Assembly: GCA_025506515.1 (NCBI GenBank)
Contig: CM046442.1
Location: forward strand, 16,665,187-16,729,186
Source of the DNA: Flaveria trinervia
Lineage: Eukaryota; Streptophyta; Magnoliopsida; Asterales; Asteraceae
Reading direction: 5' to 3'
Length of the DNA: 64,000 nucleotides
Under the pieces are notes generated by a model, which was given only the letters and a program-made list of their open reading frames with translations, ran no database searches and was not told where the DNA came from. The position numbers were made by a program, and so were the translations under genes. Shown here piece by piece: positions 44,130-54,894 of this stretch (position 1 is the stretch's first letter; every line of letters starts with the position of its first letter).

Positions 44130-47100
44130 AGTTTATCATCCCAATAGCTAATATTAGATATTTAAATCTCTGTTCATCAAAGGACTTGGTAAACAGATCA
44201 GCATATTATTCATATGTATGAACTTTGACTAGTTTAATTAATCCATTTTCATAGTTATCTCTTATTAAATGATACCTGATATTGATGTGCTTTGTTCTTG
44301 AGTGCTGCACAGGGTTCTCTGTGATTGAGATAACATTGTTGTTGTCTATGTGAATGGGAGTCTCCTTGAAGTTTAACCCATAGTCCAACATCTGATTTTG
44401 AATCCAAAGTACTTGAGCACAGCAGCTTACAGCAGCAATGTATTCAGCTTCAGCAGTTGATGCAGAGACATATGATTGTTTCTTGCATTGCCATGAGACA
44501 ACCCTTCCACCAAGAAATTGGCATCCCCCAGATGTAGACTTTGCAGTCATGTTGCAACCACTATAATCACTATCTGTATAGGCATACAGATTGAAGTCAG
44601 AATTCTTAGGATACCATAGTCCAAGGGTTGATGCACCTTTGAGGTATCTTAGAATCCTCTTGACAGTGATAAGGTGAGACATCTTAGGGTTGGCTTGATA
44701 TCTTGCACAAATGCATGTAGCAAACATGATATCAGGCCTGCTAGCAGTAAGATACATAAGAGACCCAATCATAGCCCTATATAAGTGCTCATCTACACAC
44801 TCCCCCTCAAGATCCGGACCAAGAGAGTGGTTTCTGGCTATGGGTGTCTTAGCAATCTTACAGTCAGTCATATTGAACCTCTTGAGTATGTCCTGAACAT
44901 ACTTTGATTGACTTATGAAGATGCCATCTTTAACTTGCTTCACTTGAATTCCTAGAATGAAATTGAGTTCCCCCATGGCACTCATTTCAAATCTGTCTTT
45001 CATCAGCTTCTCAAAGTCTCTGCAGAGCTTTGGATTAGCTGAACCAAAGATGATGTCATCCACATATACTTGAACTAGCAATATGTCTTTTCCTTGTTCT
45101 TTGATGAAGAGAGTTCCATCTATAGTACCTCTCCTGTATCCATGTTTACAAAGATACTCAGATAGTGTCTCATACCATTTCCTGGGTGCCTGATGCAGCC
45201 CATAGAGAGCTTTGTCAAGCTTGCAGACATAATCAGGATGATCAGGATCTACAATATCAGGTGGTTGTTTGACATAAACCTCTTCATCTATCACTCCATA
45301 CAAAAAGGCACACTTCACATCAAGTTGAAAGACCTTGAAGTTCTTGGATGCAGCAAATGCCAGGAATATCCTAACAGCTTCTAATCTTGCCGCTGGAGCA
45401 AAGACATCAGTGTAGTCAATCCCTTCTTCTTGTATGTATCCTTAAACAACCAATCTAGCTTTGTTCTTGATGATGATGCCTCTATCATCTTTCTTGTTCC
45501 TAAACACCCATTTGGTTCCAATTGTAGTCTTCCCAGAAGGAAGAGGACAAAGGTTCCAAACTTTCTGCCTTTTGAATTGAAGCAGCTCTTATTGCATAGC
45601 TTCAACCCAACTTCCATCCTTTAGAGCTTCATCAACTTTCTTTGGCTCTATCTGGGATAGAAAACAAGAGTGAAGACAAACATGTGCTTCATGGGTTTGT
45701 CCTCTTGTCTTTACCCCTGAGACAACATCTCCAATGATGTTTGTGGTAGGGTGAGACTTGTGGATCCTAAGCTGAGGGATCACAGCAAGTTGTTGAGAAA
45801 GATCCAAATTAGAGAAATTTAGATCTGGCATGGATGTTTCTCCCACCACATCAGCATACTTTTCAAGTGAAACTTGATCCAAGCAGTGTGTGACATCATT
45901 GATGTTCTCATCAATTGTGTGGTTAGTGGTATCAAGAAATTCTTGGTCACTGTCACCACCACCATTGTTATCTTCCACAGTTGAGGTGTTCTTATCTGAT
46001 TGTAGAGCCTCTGAGCTGGAATTTGAAGGCATACCAAATGTATCAGCTGAGTTTTTCATTGTTGTACTGACAGAAACCTCATTTGCAGAAGTGGTTCCAA
46101 CTGGAGCTGAAGATATATGACTTGAGGATCTTCCTAGCTCAAATCTTGGATTAGGATCATCTGTATTTAAATTTGTTGCAGATCCTGAAACATTCTCACA
46201 AGATTTGTTAAAACAGTTGGTAACCAAATCAAGATCAAACAACCAATCCGGACTAGAACCGGCAACACAGGGTGTGTGTTCATTGAAAGTCACATTGGCT
46301 GACTCCTCAACAATTCTAGTTCTAAGATTGTACACTCTATAAGCCTTAGCTTGGGAAGAGTATCCAATAAAGTGTCCATCATCTGATTTCTCAGCAAACT
46401 TGGCAATTTGATCTTCGGTATTCAAGATGGTGCAAGGACATCCAAATGACCTGAGAAAACCAATGAAAGGTTTCCTCTTGTGCCAAAGTTCATAAGGAGT
46501 CTTACCATGAGTCTTGACTACTAAAACTCTGTTCTGCACATAGCAGGCAGTGTTGACTGCCTCTGCCCAGAAGGTGATGGGCAGTTTAGAGTCAGACAGT
46601 ATGGTTCTTGCAGCTTCAATCAGTATCCTGTTTCTCCTCTCAGTAACACCATTTTGCTGAGGAGTCCTGGGAGCATTGAGTTGTCTTGTAATACCCTTTT
46701 CATCATAAAATGTATCAAGGATTTTGTTCTTAAATTCGGTTCCTTGATCACATCTTATGATCTTGACTTGTGATCAGATTGATTCTCAATCTTTAAGATG
46801 AAATTCTTTAGAATCTTAGGAGTCTCATCCTTAGTTCTAAGGAAGAAAACCCAAGTGAATTGGTAAAGTCATCTGTGATCACTAGATAGTATAAGGTCCT
46901 TCCTAAACTCATTACACTGGTGGGGCCAAAGAGATCCATATGTAACAAGGGTAAGGGTGTAGTGATGGAGTTCTTTTCCTTAGGCTTATGAGATACCTTA
47001 TGTTGCTTCCCTTTCAGGCATGCAACACAGTGGTCATCACTTGTAAACTCTTTCTTTGGCATTCCAGTTACCAAATCATGCTTAATTAATTTATTCATAT

Positions 47101-47589
47101 TCTTAAAGTTTACATGGCATATTCTTTTATGCCATAAAAAAGACTCATCACTATTGGCTTTAGACAGAAAGCATGAAACTTCTCCAGAGGGAGAGGTTTC
47201 TTGTAAATCCATCTTGTACATGTTTCCTTTCCTAGGGGCTCTAAGCAGGATATGCTCATGAGGAATGACCACACCAGGCTTAAGAACAATGCACTCATGC
47301 TCAGTGAAGAGCATGTTATGACTCTGATCACAAAATTGAGATACACTCAGAAGATTGTATCCTAGCTCCTTAACAAAGTTTACCTTTTCTATGCTAAGCT
47401 TACCATTTGTGACCTTGCCCCTTCCAAAAATGTAGCCACCTTCATCTCCTCCAAAAGCAATTGGTCCTCCATCAATCCTTTTAAAGTTCTGGAGTAGTGA
47501 CCTATTGCCTATCATGTGCATGGAATAGCCACTGTCTATGATCCAGACATTTCTGTCTATCTTCAGCTGTCCCTGCACAAAGAGAATGA
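44130..47589 (-). pseudogene. Sirevirus-like pol: protease, integrase, RT, RNase H
   Basis: Protease active site in IIDSGYSMHM (near 47550). GAG-pre-integrase and zinc region LWHKRICHVNFKNMNKL (near 47130). Integrase core HMDLFGPTSVM and LVITDDFT (near 46930), then a frame change near 46845 and ELWHKRKPFIGFLRSFGC (near 46470). RT: LYGLHQAPRKWYETL, catalytic YVDDIIFG (near 45050), ILGIQVKQV. RNase H: YAYTDSDYSGC, STAEAEYIAA, IHIDNNN. The reading ends at TAA 44206 and would continue about 70 bp (ADLFTKSF). Breaks near 47590, 46845, 46760, 46540-46580, 45590, 45381 and 44206 make it non-functional. Confidence 0.9.
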
Positions 47590-50293
47590 TTAGTTACATT
47601 TAAAAACCCAAGCCTTGCTTATCTTGGGCTCATTTGCAGAAGGTAATTCAACAGTAATAGATCCTATGGTTGTACTAAAAGGATCTTGAGCTGTTGTTGA
47701 TGAAGAAATCTCAGTCACTTGGTCTTTCTTAGACATCCACACCACCTTTGAAGTCTTGGACTTGACCTTCAAAACTTCGGAAGTTTTTATGACTGAACCT
47801 TCAGAAGATTCTGCAGACACTGCAACAGACTTTAGTGCTTCGGAAGAACTCCTTTCTTCCGAGACCAAATTTTCTTCCGAAGGGAATTTTCCACTTCCGT
47901 TCTTGTTAGATTTTGAGCTGCCGAAGGAAACATGTTTTCCTTCCGAAGCTTGAATCTTCTTAGAACTCTTTGAAGCCTTTGTTTTGGTCATATGGACAGT
48001 ACTTTTAGGATTGAAGGGACAATCCTTGGCAATGTGAGTGGTACTTTCACACATGACACAATTCATCTTCTTCTTCACAAGAGCCTTTTCTTTGGAATAG
48101 GACTGTCTTTGGCCACATCCTTTCTCCACCTTCATCTTTGTAGATGATGAGACAATCCTCTTGGGCTGAGGACTGTGCTTGGAGTTTGATGGTCCAGGCT
48201 GTGCAGCAGTGGTACACAGCAGATCAGTCTTCTTCTTGCTGCTGAGATAAGTTGAACAAGAACCAGAACTCTTAGCAGAAGAGTTTTGGTTGATGTCTTC
48301 AGTCCCTACCACTTTAAACCCTGCAGAGATGAAAACTTGTTTCTGCTTAGAGTCAAAAGTAGTCTTGATCTCTTGAGCCTTCCTTGCCTTTCTTTTGCTC
48401 TTTCTGATCAAGTTCTTTCTCATGGACTTGGTCATCGCAGTCTTCACTTTCTCCTCAGAAGGATAGTGGCCCTTCTTGGAATCCTCCTCTTCACTTTTTT
48501 TAGAAGGATTATTCACTATCTCTTCTTCATCCTCTTCACTCATAGGATCTATGAGAGGAAGCTCATCTTCACAAGTTCCACACCTAGGAGATCTTACTGA
48601 AAGATTGTGTGTGGAGGAGCTATCTCATTGGATCCCAGTCCCTGCCTGTTTTGATACCACACTTTGTTGTGCAGGGATGAGGATATCATGTTCTTGAAGG
48701 TCTCTTCTTCAAGAACACTCTTTTCTGCCCTGGCTTTGCTGATCACAAGCTCAGTCTGGCACTCAGTTAACTTGGTTATGAGATCTTTGATCTGAGTCCT
48801 AAAATCTGTGTGTTCGTGTTTTAGAACTGAAATAGTTTTCTCTAAGTCCTCTATTTTCAGCTTATATTCATTTTCAGACTTTCTAAAATCATATTTTAAA
48901 ATGTTTAAGGACTCAAGGTCAGATCTCAGTTCCAAGTTGTAGGACCTGTACCTGTTAACTTTAGCAATGCATTCAGGAGTACAGAGATGTTCTAATACCT
49001 TGGCATCATCATGATCAGCCATTAGTGCTTGGTTTGGAGAAACATCTTCCACCTGAAAGCTCCAGTCAAAGCCTCCTTCTTCAACAGCAACAGAAACTTG
49101 CTGCTTTGACTTCTCATTATGGAGAGCTTTGTCAGTGTAGTTTGGTCTGGATTGTGTTTGGCCACCATTTGTTCTAGGTGCCTTACGCTCTCTGGCAAAT
49201 GGCCCATCAAGTTATAGTTGTAACATTTGACTTTGCCTTTGTCCAGTCCAAACTTTCCACTGGTTTCATTGCTTGGAAACTTCCTTCCAGTCCTCTTGTA
49301 GAACTTCTTGGCTTTGTGAGTGAGAAGAGCCATCTGCTGGACTATTTCCATATACTCCAGATCATCTGGATGGATACAGTCCAGGTCTTCAAGAGTGAAA
49401 AGAGAGTTGCCACAGCTTTCATCAAAAGACATAAAAGCTTGAGAAGAGCTTGTCTCTTGGAATGGGCTTCCTTGAGTGTAGTTCTCCCTTGGTGTCTTTG
49501 GGAAGGTGATGAAAGGACCCTTTGGTGAATTGTCAGGGTAGCATAAGAGATGATGTTTGGGTTCTATGCTATCCCTTTTAATCACATGCAGGGCTGAACC
49601 CATTTGATTGTTAGAGTTTCCAGATGAACCTTGCATGTTCATCTCTATCTGGTAGCCACCGAGAATCCCATATAACTCTGTCAGAGTAAGAGTTTTGAGA
49701 TTTTCAGTTCTCTTGATCACCACACAGTAGTGTGTCCATTGCTTAGGAAGTGAGGACATGAACTTCCTTACAATGTCTCTGTTTTCAAGAGAAACTCCTC
49801 CATCCACTAGGGTATCCACAATCTCAACATACCTGAAATACTGCTGAGTCATGGTTTCACCTGTTTTGAAGGTGAAGTTTTCAAACTGCTGCTTCAGGAG
49901 ATCCTTCTTGTTCTCCTTGGCTTCAGAAGAACCCTCATACATCAATTCCAGTGCATCCCACAACTGCTTGGCTGTTTTGCACTTCTTGAAACCTCTGTAT
50001 ACAGAGTTTGGAAGGGCAGTTTGAAGAGCTGTCATGGCTTTTCTGTCTATCTCTACTCTCTTCCTATCTTCATCAGAGTAGTTAGCCACATCTTTAGGAA
50101 TCATACCAGCACCAGTAGCAGAAGGGGTGCTGGGTATGAAAGGTCCATTCTCAATAGACTCCCACATTCTTGAATCAAGCGACCTGATGAAACCTTCCAT
50201 TCTTAAACACCAGGTATCAAACTCATCAAGAGTGATCAGTGGGGACTTGTTCATGGTTCTAGTTTCCATATCAGTTTTGGAAATGGCTGCCAT
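47590..50293 (-). pseudogene. Sirevirus-like gag
   Basis: N-terminal 423-codon frame from MAAISKTDMET (50293) carries the copia gag core (TLDEFDTWCLRMEGFI, AKQLWDALELMYEGS, RKFMSSLPKQW). A first zinc-knuckle-like motif (CYNYNLMGHLPESV) has Tyr and Val where Cys is expected. A coiled-coil stretch (49052-48594, LESLNILKYDFRKSENEYK) and a basic Lys-rich section follow, then a standard CCHC knuckle (CVMCESTTHIAKDC, about 48024-48066). The final part (48543-47590) ends in TAA just before the protease. Frames change near 49030 and 48570. The tail contains many Ser-Glu-Glu codons formed by the TTCGGAAG palindrome. Confidence 0.85.
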
Positions 50294-50364
50294 TTGAAAA
50301 GTTTTAGTATTTGTGTGTGTGAGGGATCTTAAGATGGTGAGATCTTATATCAAGAGCCTGAAAA

Positions 50365-50378
50365 GCTCTGATACCAAA
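50365..50378 (-). other. Primer binding site (tRNA-iMet)
   Basis: Minus strand TTTGGTATCAGAGC directly after the 5' LTR of the Sirevirus-like element; about 70 bp before the gag ATG. Confidence 0.95.
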
Positions 50379-51170
50379 TGCAGGATCGTTGAAGGGTTAG
50401 TTACAACACAACAACACAAAAAGGAGATTAACTAAACTTTAATCAAACAGTAAACTGGATTAACCAAGTGTTGAGATACTAAGAACATAAGTAAGAGACA
50501 GAACACAAAGAACACAAGTATTTGGTTTTCAAAAATGCAGTATATTGCCTTCTCTATGTTCTATTACAAGTGTTACAAAAGCATATTCGAAAGATACAAG
50601 AACATGAGATACTTATAATACATCCTACAGCCGGCTATACTTTGAAAGCCAGCTGGATACAATTGACTAGACACAAACAAAATCAATTGTGGAGTCAAAA
50701 GGTAGATTGCCTTTTGAATTGTGACTATGACATGCCATAGCTCACATCCTTATCTATTACAAAAAGGATAAAGTACATAAAGTAGAAAGTTACAGACTCA
50801 AGACCTCAATGTACAGTTACCAAAAGCATGGACCTTTTCACCAACTCATGTAAGTTGGTGACTTGCAGAGGTGCAATGGAAAGGTGTCCAGCTTTATGGA
50901 ACAGTACATCAGATAAGCATGTTACTAAAAGTCTTCGGAAGAAATCTGTCTTCATGAGTTGAAGCTTCGGAAGACTTTGTCTCTGAGGCTTCGGAAGACT
51001 TCATGTTTGGCTTCAGAAGATATTGGTCTTGGCTTCGGAAGATTTCACACTTAGATTATTTTCTGTTTCATGTGTGAAACTTCCTAAGCTTCTTCTTTAA
51101 TGCACTTGTGCAGCATGCAGGAAAGACTAAAGATGTTTAGGTTGCATCAGCCTCTTCATTAATCTCTACA
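50379..51170 (-). repeat. 5' LTR of Sirevirus-like element
   Basis: 792 bp, matching 35541-36333. It keeps the CTTCGGAAG palindromes at about 50934, 50965, 50990 and 51034 that have decayed in the partner. The perfect TGCTT target duplication follows at 51171. Confidence 0.95.
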
Positions 51171-52790
51171 TGCTTCACTCTTTCTCTTTAAAAAGTAAAC
51201 CCATACTCTTCGGGAGTAATCATCAATGATGGACATGAAATAGCTTGCTCTACCCAGGGATACATGTTGGGTAGGACCCCAAAGATCTGCATGAACATAA
51301 TCAAGTGGACCCTTTGAGTTATGAGTCCCTTTATTAAATTTGACCCTATGTGCCTTCCCAAGAACGCAATATTCACAGAAACCAAAATTACAATTGAGCA
51401 GGCCAGGTAAGACACCTTGGTGGTTCAATTCAACAAGCCCTTGTTGACTTATATGCCCCATTCTTCTGTGCCACAACACAACCTGCTCATTTGTGGCAGC
51501 TACCATTGATACATCATCCATCACCATATCTCCATCTAAGACGTAGATGTTATTCTCTTTTCTAGTACCAGACAACACAACCAGAGACCCATTGATCACT
51601 TTTGCCTTGCCATTTTCAGACATACTTGATAGCCAGACTTCTCAAAGGTTCCCATGGACAACAAGCTCCACTTTAACTCTGGAACGTACCGCACATCTTG
51701 TAGCTTTAGTTCCGAGCCATTGTGTAGCTTGAACTTCACGGTCCCCATTCCAAGTATCTCACAAGTTCTGTCATCTCCTAACTTGACATTACCTGACTTG
51801 TTGATCTTTAGATCATCAAATACTTCTTTAATGGGTATCATATGAAACGAACACCCGGAGTCTAATACCCACCCTTTGTGACTATCTGGCTTTATGGTCA
51901 TCAACACATCGAAGCTCTCATATCCATCCGAATTGTCATGAGATAGAGTAAAGTTGTTTGAGCTCTTTGATCCACCCAAGTCAGGATGTCTCTTCTTCCA
52001 CTCAGGACAGTCCGTTTTCAAGTGCTTCTTGGATTGACATACAAAACATCTTCTCGTTTGCTTTGATTTGGATCTCCTTGTTCTCTGGTTCTTTAAGTCT
52101 TTAAATTCTGATCTCCCTCTCGCAAGAAGTCCCTCTTCACCTTCTTCTTTCAGGTCATACCATTTCTTCAATTCCCTCGAATTCAGATGAGCTAGAACTT
52201 CCTCCATTGACAATAAGTCCTTACCATACAATAGAGTATCTACAAAGTGCTCGTAATGGCCGGGAGAGACGTCAAGAATATGATGGCTTGATCCTATTCA
52301 TTGAGTTCAATTTCAATGTTTTCAATGTCAAGTATCAGTTTATTGAAGTCATGTGTATGGTCTTCAATAGACTTTCCTGAGCTCATCTGGAACGTATAGA
52401 GCCTCTTCTTGAGATATAATCTGTTTGCTAGACTTTTAGTCATGTACAATGACTCTAGTTTGGCCCAAATTCCAGCAGCCGTTGTTTCTTTGGTTACCTC
52501 TCGGAGAACACGATCGCCTAGACTCAAGATGATCGCACTATGAGCTTTAATCCCCATTTCCTTCCATTTATCAGCAATCTCTTTTCATTCTTTTTCGGTA
52601 GCACCAGCCGGCACTTTCGCCTCACCTCCAGCGAGCGCTTCCGCCAGCCCTTGATGAACTAACAGGGCTCTTATCTTTACCTCCACAAGTTGAAGTCGTT
52701 CTTGCCATCGAACTTCTCAATATCGAACTTGGTAGACACCATCATCTTCGTAATTGTCCACTCAATTCGATTCGGTTCTTTCTTGATTGA
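51171..52790 (-). pseudogene. Outer copia gag, protease and integrase N-part
   Basis: Minus strand from about 52720: gag (AGIWAKLESLYMTKSLANRLYLK, 52557-52294), a zinc knuckle CFVCQSKKHLKTDC (near 52050), protease active site LDSGCSFHM (near 51850), GAG-pre-integrase LWHRRMGHISQQGLVEL (near 51460), and integrase up to HADLWGPTQHVS and DDYSRRVWVYFLKRKSEA, where the Sirevirus-like insertion cuts it at 51170. Stops near 52290 and 52560 and a frame change near 51610 show decay. The cut matches the integrase restart at 35535. Confidence 0.85.
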
Positions 52791-52799
52791 GCCGAACCA

Positions 52800-52813
52800 G
52801 GCTCTAATACCAC
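52800..52813 (-). other. Primer binding site of outer copia element
   Basis: Minus strand GTGGTATTAGAGCC just inside the 5' LTR; the iMet complement with one change (ATTAGA for ATCAGA). Confidence 0.85.
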
Positions 52814-52814
52814 T

Positions 52815-53187
52815 TGTTGAGAAATTAGATCAAGAAAGAATCAAATGCAAGAAAACGTCACAAGCTTACTTCGATTATCGATCAAATTGAACAAGATTAC
52901 AAAAGGAAATCAACTCATCTCGGTACAAGCTCACCCTTCTCCTTTTTAACCCCAAATCCCAAGTTAACCGAAATTAACAAACTATACCACATACTTTCAT
53001 TTAACACCCTGAACTATCTATTAAAGACACATAACACCCTGAACTATCTATTAAAGACACATAACACCCTGAACTATCTATTAAAGACACATAACACCCT
53101 GGACCTTAACACTAACAAACATATTACAAGAACTAATTAAGCCAATCTTGAGAGAGTTGGCTTCACAACACTGCAACTATGCTTATA
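52815..53187 (-). repeat. 5' LTR of outer copia element with internal triplication
   Basis: 373 bp. It differs from the 315-bp partner mainly by a 30-bp unit (gaactatctattaaagacac plus ataacaccct) present three times in a row at about 53010-53100. The terminal base pattern is ttata instead of ttaca. Confidence 0.9.
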
Positions 53188-53415
53188 ATACGAAATGTCA
53201 TTTATGGACACAAAACCGTAGATGTTTTAATTCGACACAACATGTCTGAGTAGTGAACGATATGGGCATTAATTAATTCTATACAAAATGTCGGTCTTAA
53301 GGGTAAAGAACCATAGAGGTATTGATAAGGTAAGGAATGTTAGTCTACGCGAAGAGAACCATAGATTCATTAATGTGATACGAAATGTCGGTCTATGGAC
53401 AACAAACCATGATGA
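53188..53415. repeat. Degenerate tandem repeat
   Basis: About four diverged units with atacgaaatgtcggtctatgg followed by caaaccatagatg-like words, spaced about 55-80 bp. It begins right at the copia target duplication, so it is older than that insertion. Confidence 0.6.
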
Positions 53416-53419
53416 CATG

Positions 53420-53540
53420 TAAGGGTGTAAACGAGCCAAGCCCCGAGCTCGCTTAGGCTCGAGCTCGGGTCGTTTTGGTTTTAGAAAGCTCGAGCTCAAG
53501 CTTGGCTCATTTGTAGTTTTATTTCTAATAAAATATAATT
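53420..53540. mobile_element. hAT-like left-end remnant
   Basis: Starts TAAGGGTGTAAACGAGCCAAG and continues with GAGCTCG-rich repeats (gctcgagctcgggtcg). This is a common end type of small plant hAT elements. No matching right end was found. Confidence 0.45.
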
Positions 53541-53596
53541 GATCTATTATAGTTTAATTGAAAAACTAGAATTCATTTCTTTTAAAAAAAATTAAG

Positions 53597-53765
53597 ACCA
53601 GGTGATATGGATGGCATGAGGTGATGGCTACCTTTGGAGAAGAAGACCAACATCTTGTTTATGTTTAGTTATTATGTTTTATGACAATGTCATCTTTATG
53701 TAATAGACATATGTTTGTATTTGGAAATCCATTAAAAAATGTTAAATGAGGTGCTATGTTAACGG
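53597..53765. repeat. LTR tail remnant resembling the Ty3 elements
   Basis: gatggcatgaggtgatggct, then gaagaccaacatcttg and tatgttttatgac resemble gatggcatgagggtgaagct ... gactgacatctattcatg near 18160 in the Ty3 5' LTR. Probably a piece of a third, distant relative. Confidence 0.35.
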
Positions 53766-54034
53766 AATTTTTGGTTTGACAATTACGGTTATAATGGACA
53801 AATCTAACTCCGAGTTATTCGGAAAACAGAGCCTTATATTTATTCAAATTTTCTAATCGATGTTTTTAGTTTGTAGCAAAGTTTGGTCTTTGTATCTAAA
53901 AGAAAGAAAAAAACAACTGAAAATCGATTTTATGTCAATCGTGTAGTTTGGTCCGGTGTGTGTTATTTTTTTCACCAAGAGGTGTTATGTTTTAAACCAT
54001 ACATCACACTAACCACTTTGTGGTACTTATTATA

Positions 54035-54450
54035 AACATTGTTGCCAAAATTTATTTTAAGCACCGCTTAATCGGCTAATCGGTCACTCGTTGATTTGAT
54101 TTTAGCTAATTGTTCAATTAATCAGTCAAAGATCAAATCACTCAAAATTAACAAAATCAGTCAAAATTAACAAAATCAGTCAAAAAATCAGTGAAAATGA
54201 GGCACAATTAGGCAAATTTTGGTCAAAAGTTACCAAAATTTAAAGAAAATTGTTCATAGTTAGTCAAAATTAATTAATTAATATATATAAAGTTTGAAAA
54301 ATATTGTATATATATTTTTAAATTTGAAAATTAACACATAAAATTTCAATCCGATTAATTCCTATTAATCTAGATCAATCGCTAGTTAACACCTTACCAC
54401 CTGACTAGCGCCTAGTGGTTTGTGGTTTTTACAACCATTATTCTAAATAA
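54035..54450. mobile_element. Possible MITE with AATCAGTCAAAATTAAC repeats
   Basis: Ends aacattgttgccaaaa and ttttacaaccatta are imperfect inverted repeats. The inside has aatcggctaatcggtcac opposite a ccgattaattccta counterpart, and three aatcagtcaaaattaacaa units. No ORF. Confidence 0.4.
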
Positions 54451-54859
54451 TACCGTAACAAATATTCTAATCGTTTCAAGCGTACACAATTTGCATGATT
54501 AAATCATATTAAAAACTTTATAAAATCTTACTTTAAACATTTCTCGTGTTTTGAGTTACCATTGTAGTATATGTAATCTGAGTTTCCTTAATAACTTTCA
54601 TGTGTTTAATATAAAAAGGTAAACTAGTTAGAGGGCTATAAACCATTCAAGTTAGGATGGACTTGAGCTTGAACTTAAAAAGTGTCGGCTCTGCTTTTAA
54701 CAAATTATACAACAATATACATGGCATAATAATGTTTTCTAACTATGATTCAATCTCTATAATGATTTGCCACAACTTCACATGTTTATTTTAGTCGTAC
54801 CGTCACGCCACAACCAGTGGGTAGCAAATCCGTAGTAAATCATACGTTTTTTAGTCGTA

Positions 54860-54894
54860 CCATCCTGTTGTAACGCGCGGATTTAAATATCTAG
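54860..54894 (+). mobile_element. Helitron 3' terminus
   Basis: ATCC...GGAT hairpin around tgttgtaacgcgc, then tttaaatatCTAG ending at 54894 and a host T. Same arrangement as the ends at 6673, 15241 and 25967. The words tttagtcgtacc occur twice (54791, 54851) just before it. The 5' end could not be placed. Confidence 0.4.

Larger units (their letters stand above)
35541..51170 (-). mobile_element. Sirevirus-like Ty1-copia element
   Basis: 15.6 kb including a 3.25-kb hAT insertion, so about 12.4 kb by itself. Minus-strand order: 5' LTR, tRNA-iMet primer site, gag with coiled coil and zinc knuckle, protease, integrase, RT, RNase H, a non-coding palindrome-rich spacer, a long third ORF, polypurine tract, 3' LTR. 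A third ORF after pol and short palindromes in LTR and spacer are features of genus Sirevirus (established knowledge). Assignment here is by layout and not by phylogeny. Confidence 0.85.
32866..53187 (-). mobile_element. Outer Ty1-copia element, split by a Sirevirus-like insertion
   Basis: About 4.69 kb of copia sequence after removing 35541-51170 and one TSD copy. Order on the minus strand: 5' LTR (52815-53187), primer site, gag, protease, integrase start, [insertion], integrase end, RT, RNase H, polypurine tract, 3' LTR (32866-33180). Flanks ATATG (32861-32865) and ATACG (53188-53192) are a target duplication with one change, fitting an old insertion. Confidence 0.9.

Noticed and set aside
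48286..48697. Plus-strand frames of 104 and 73 codons opposite gag
   Set aside because: Shadows of the minus-strand gag coding sequence.
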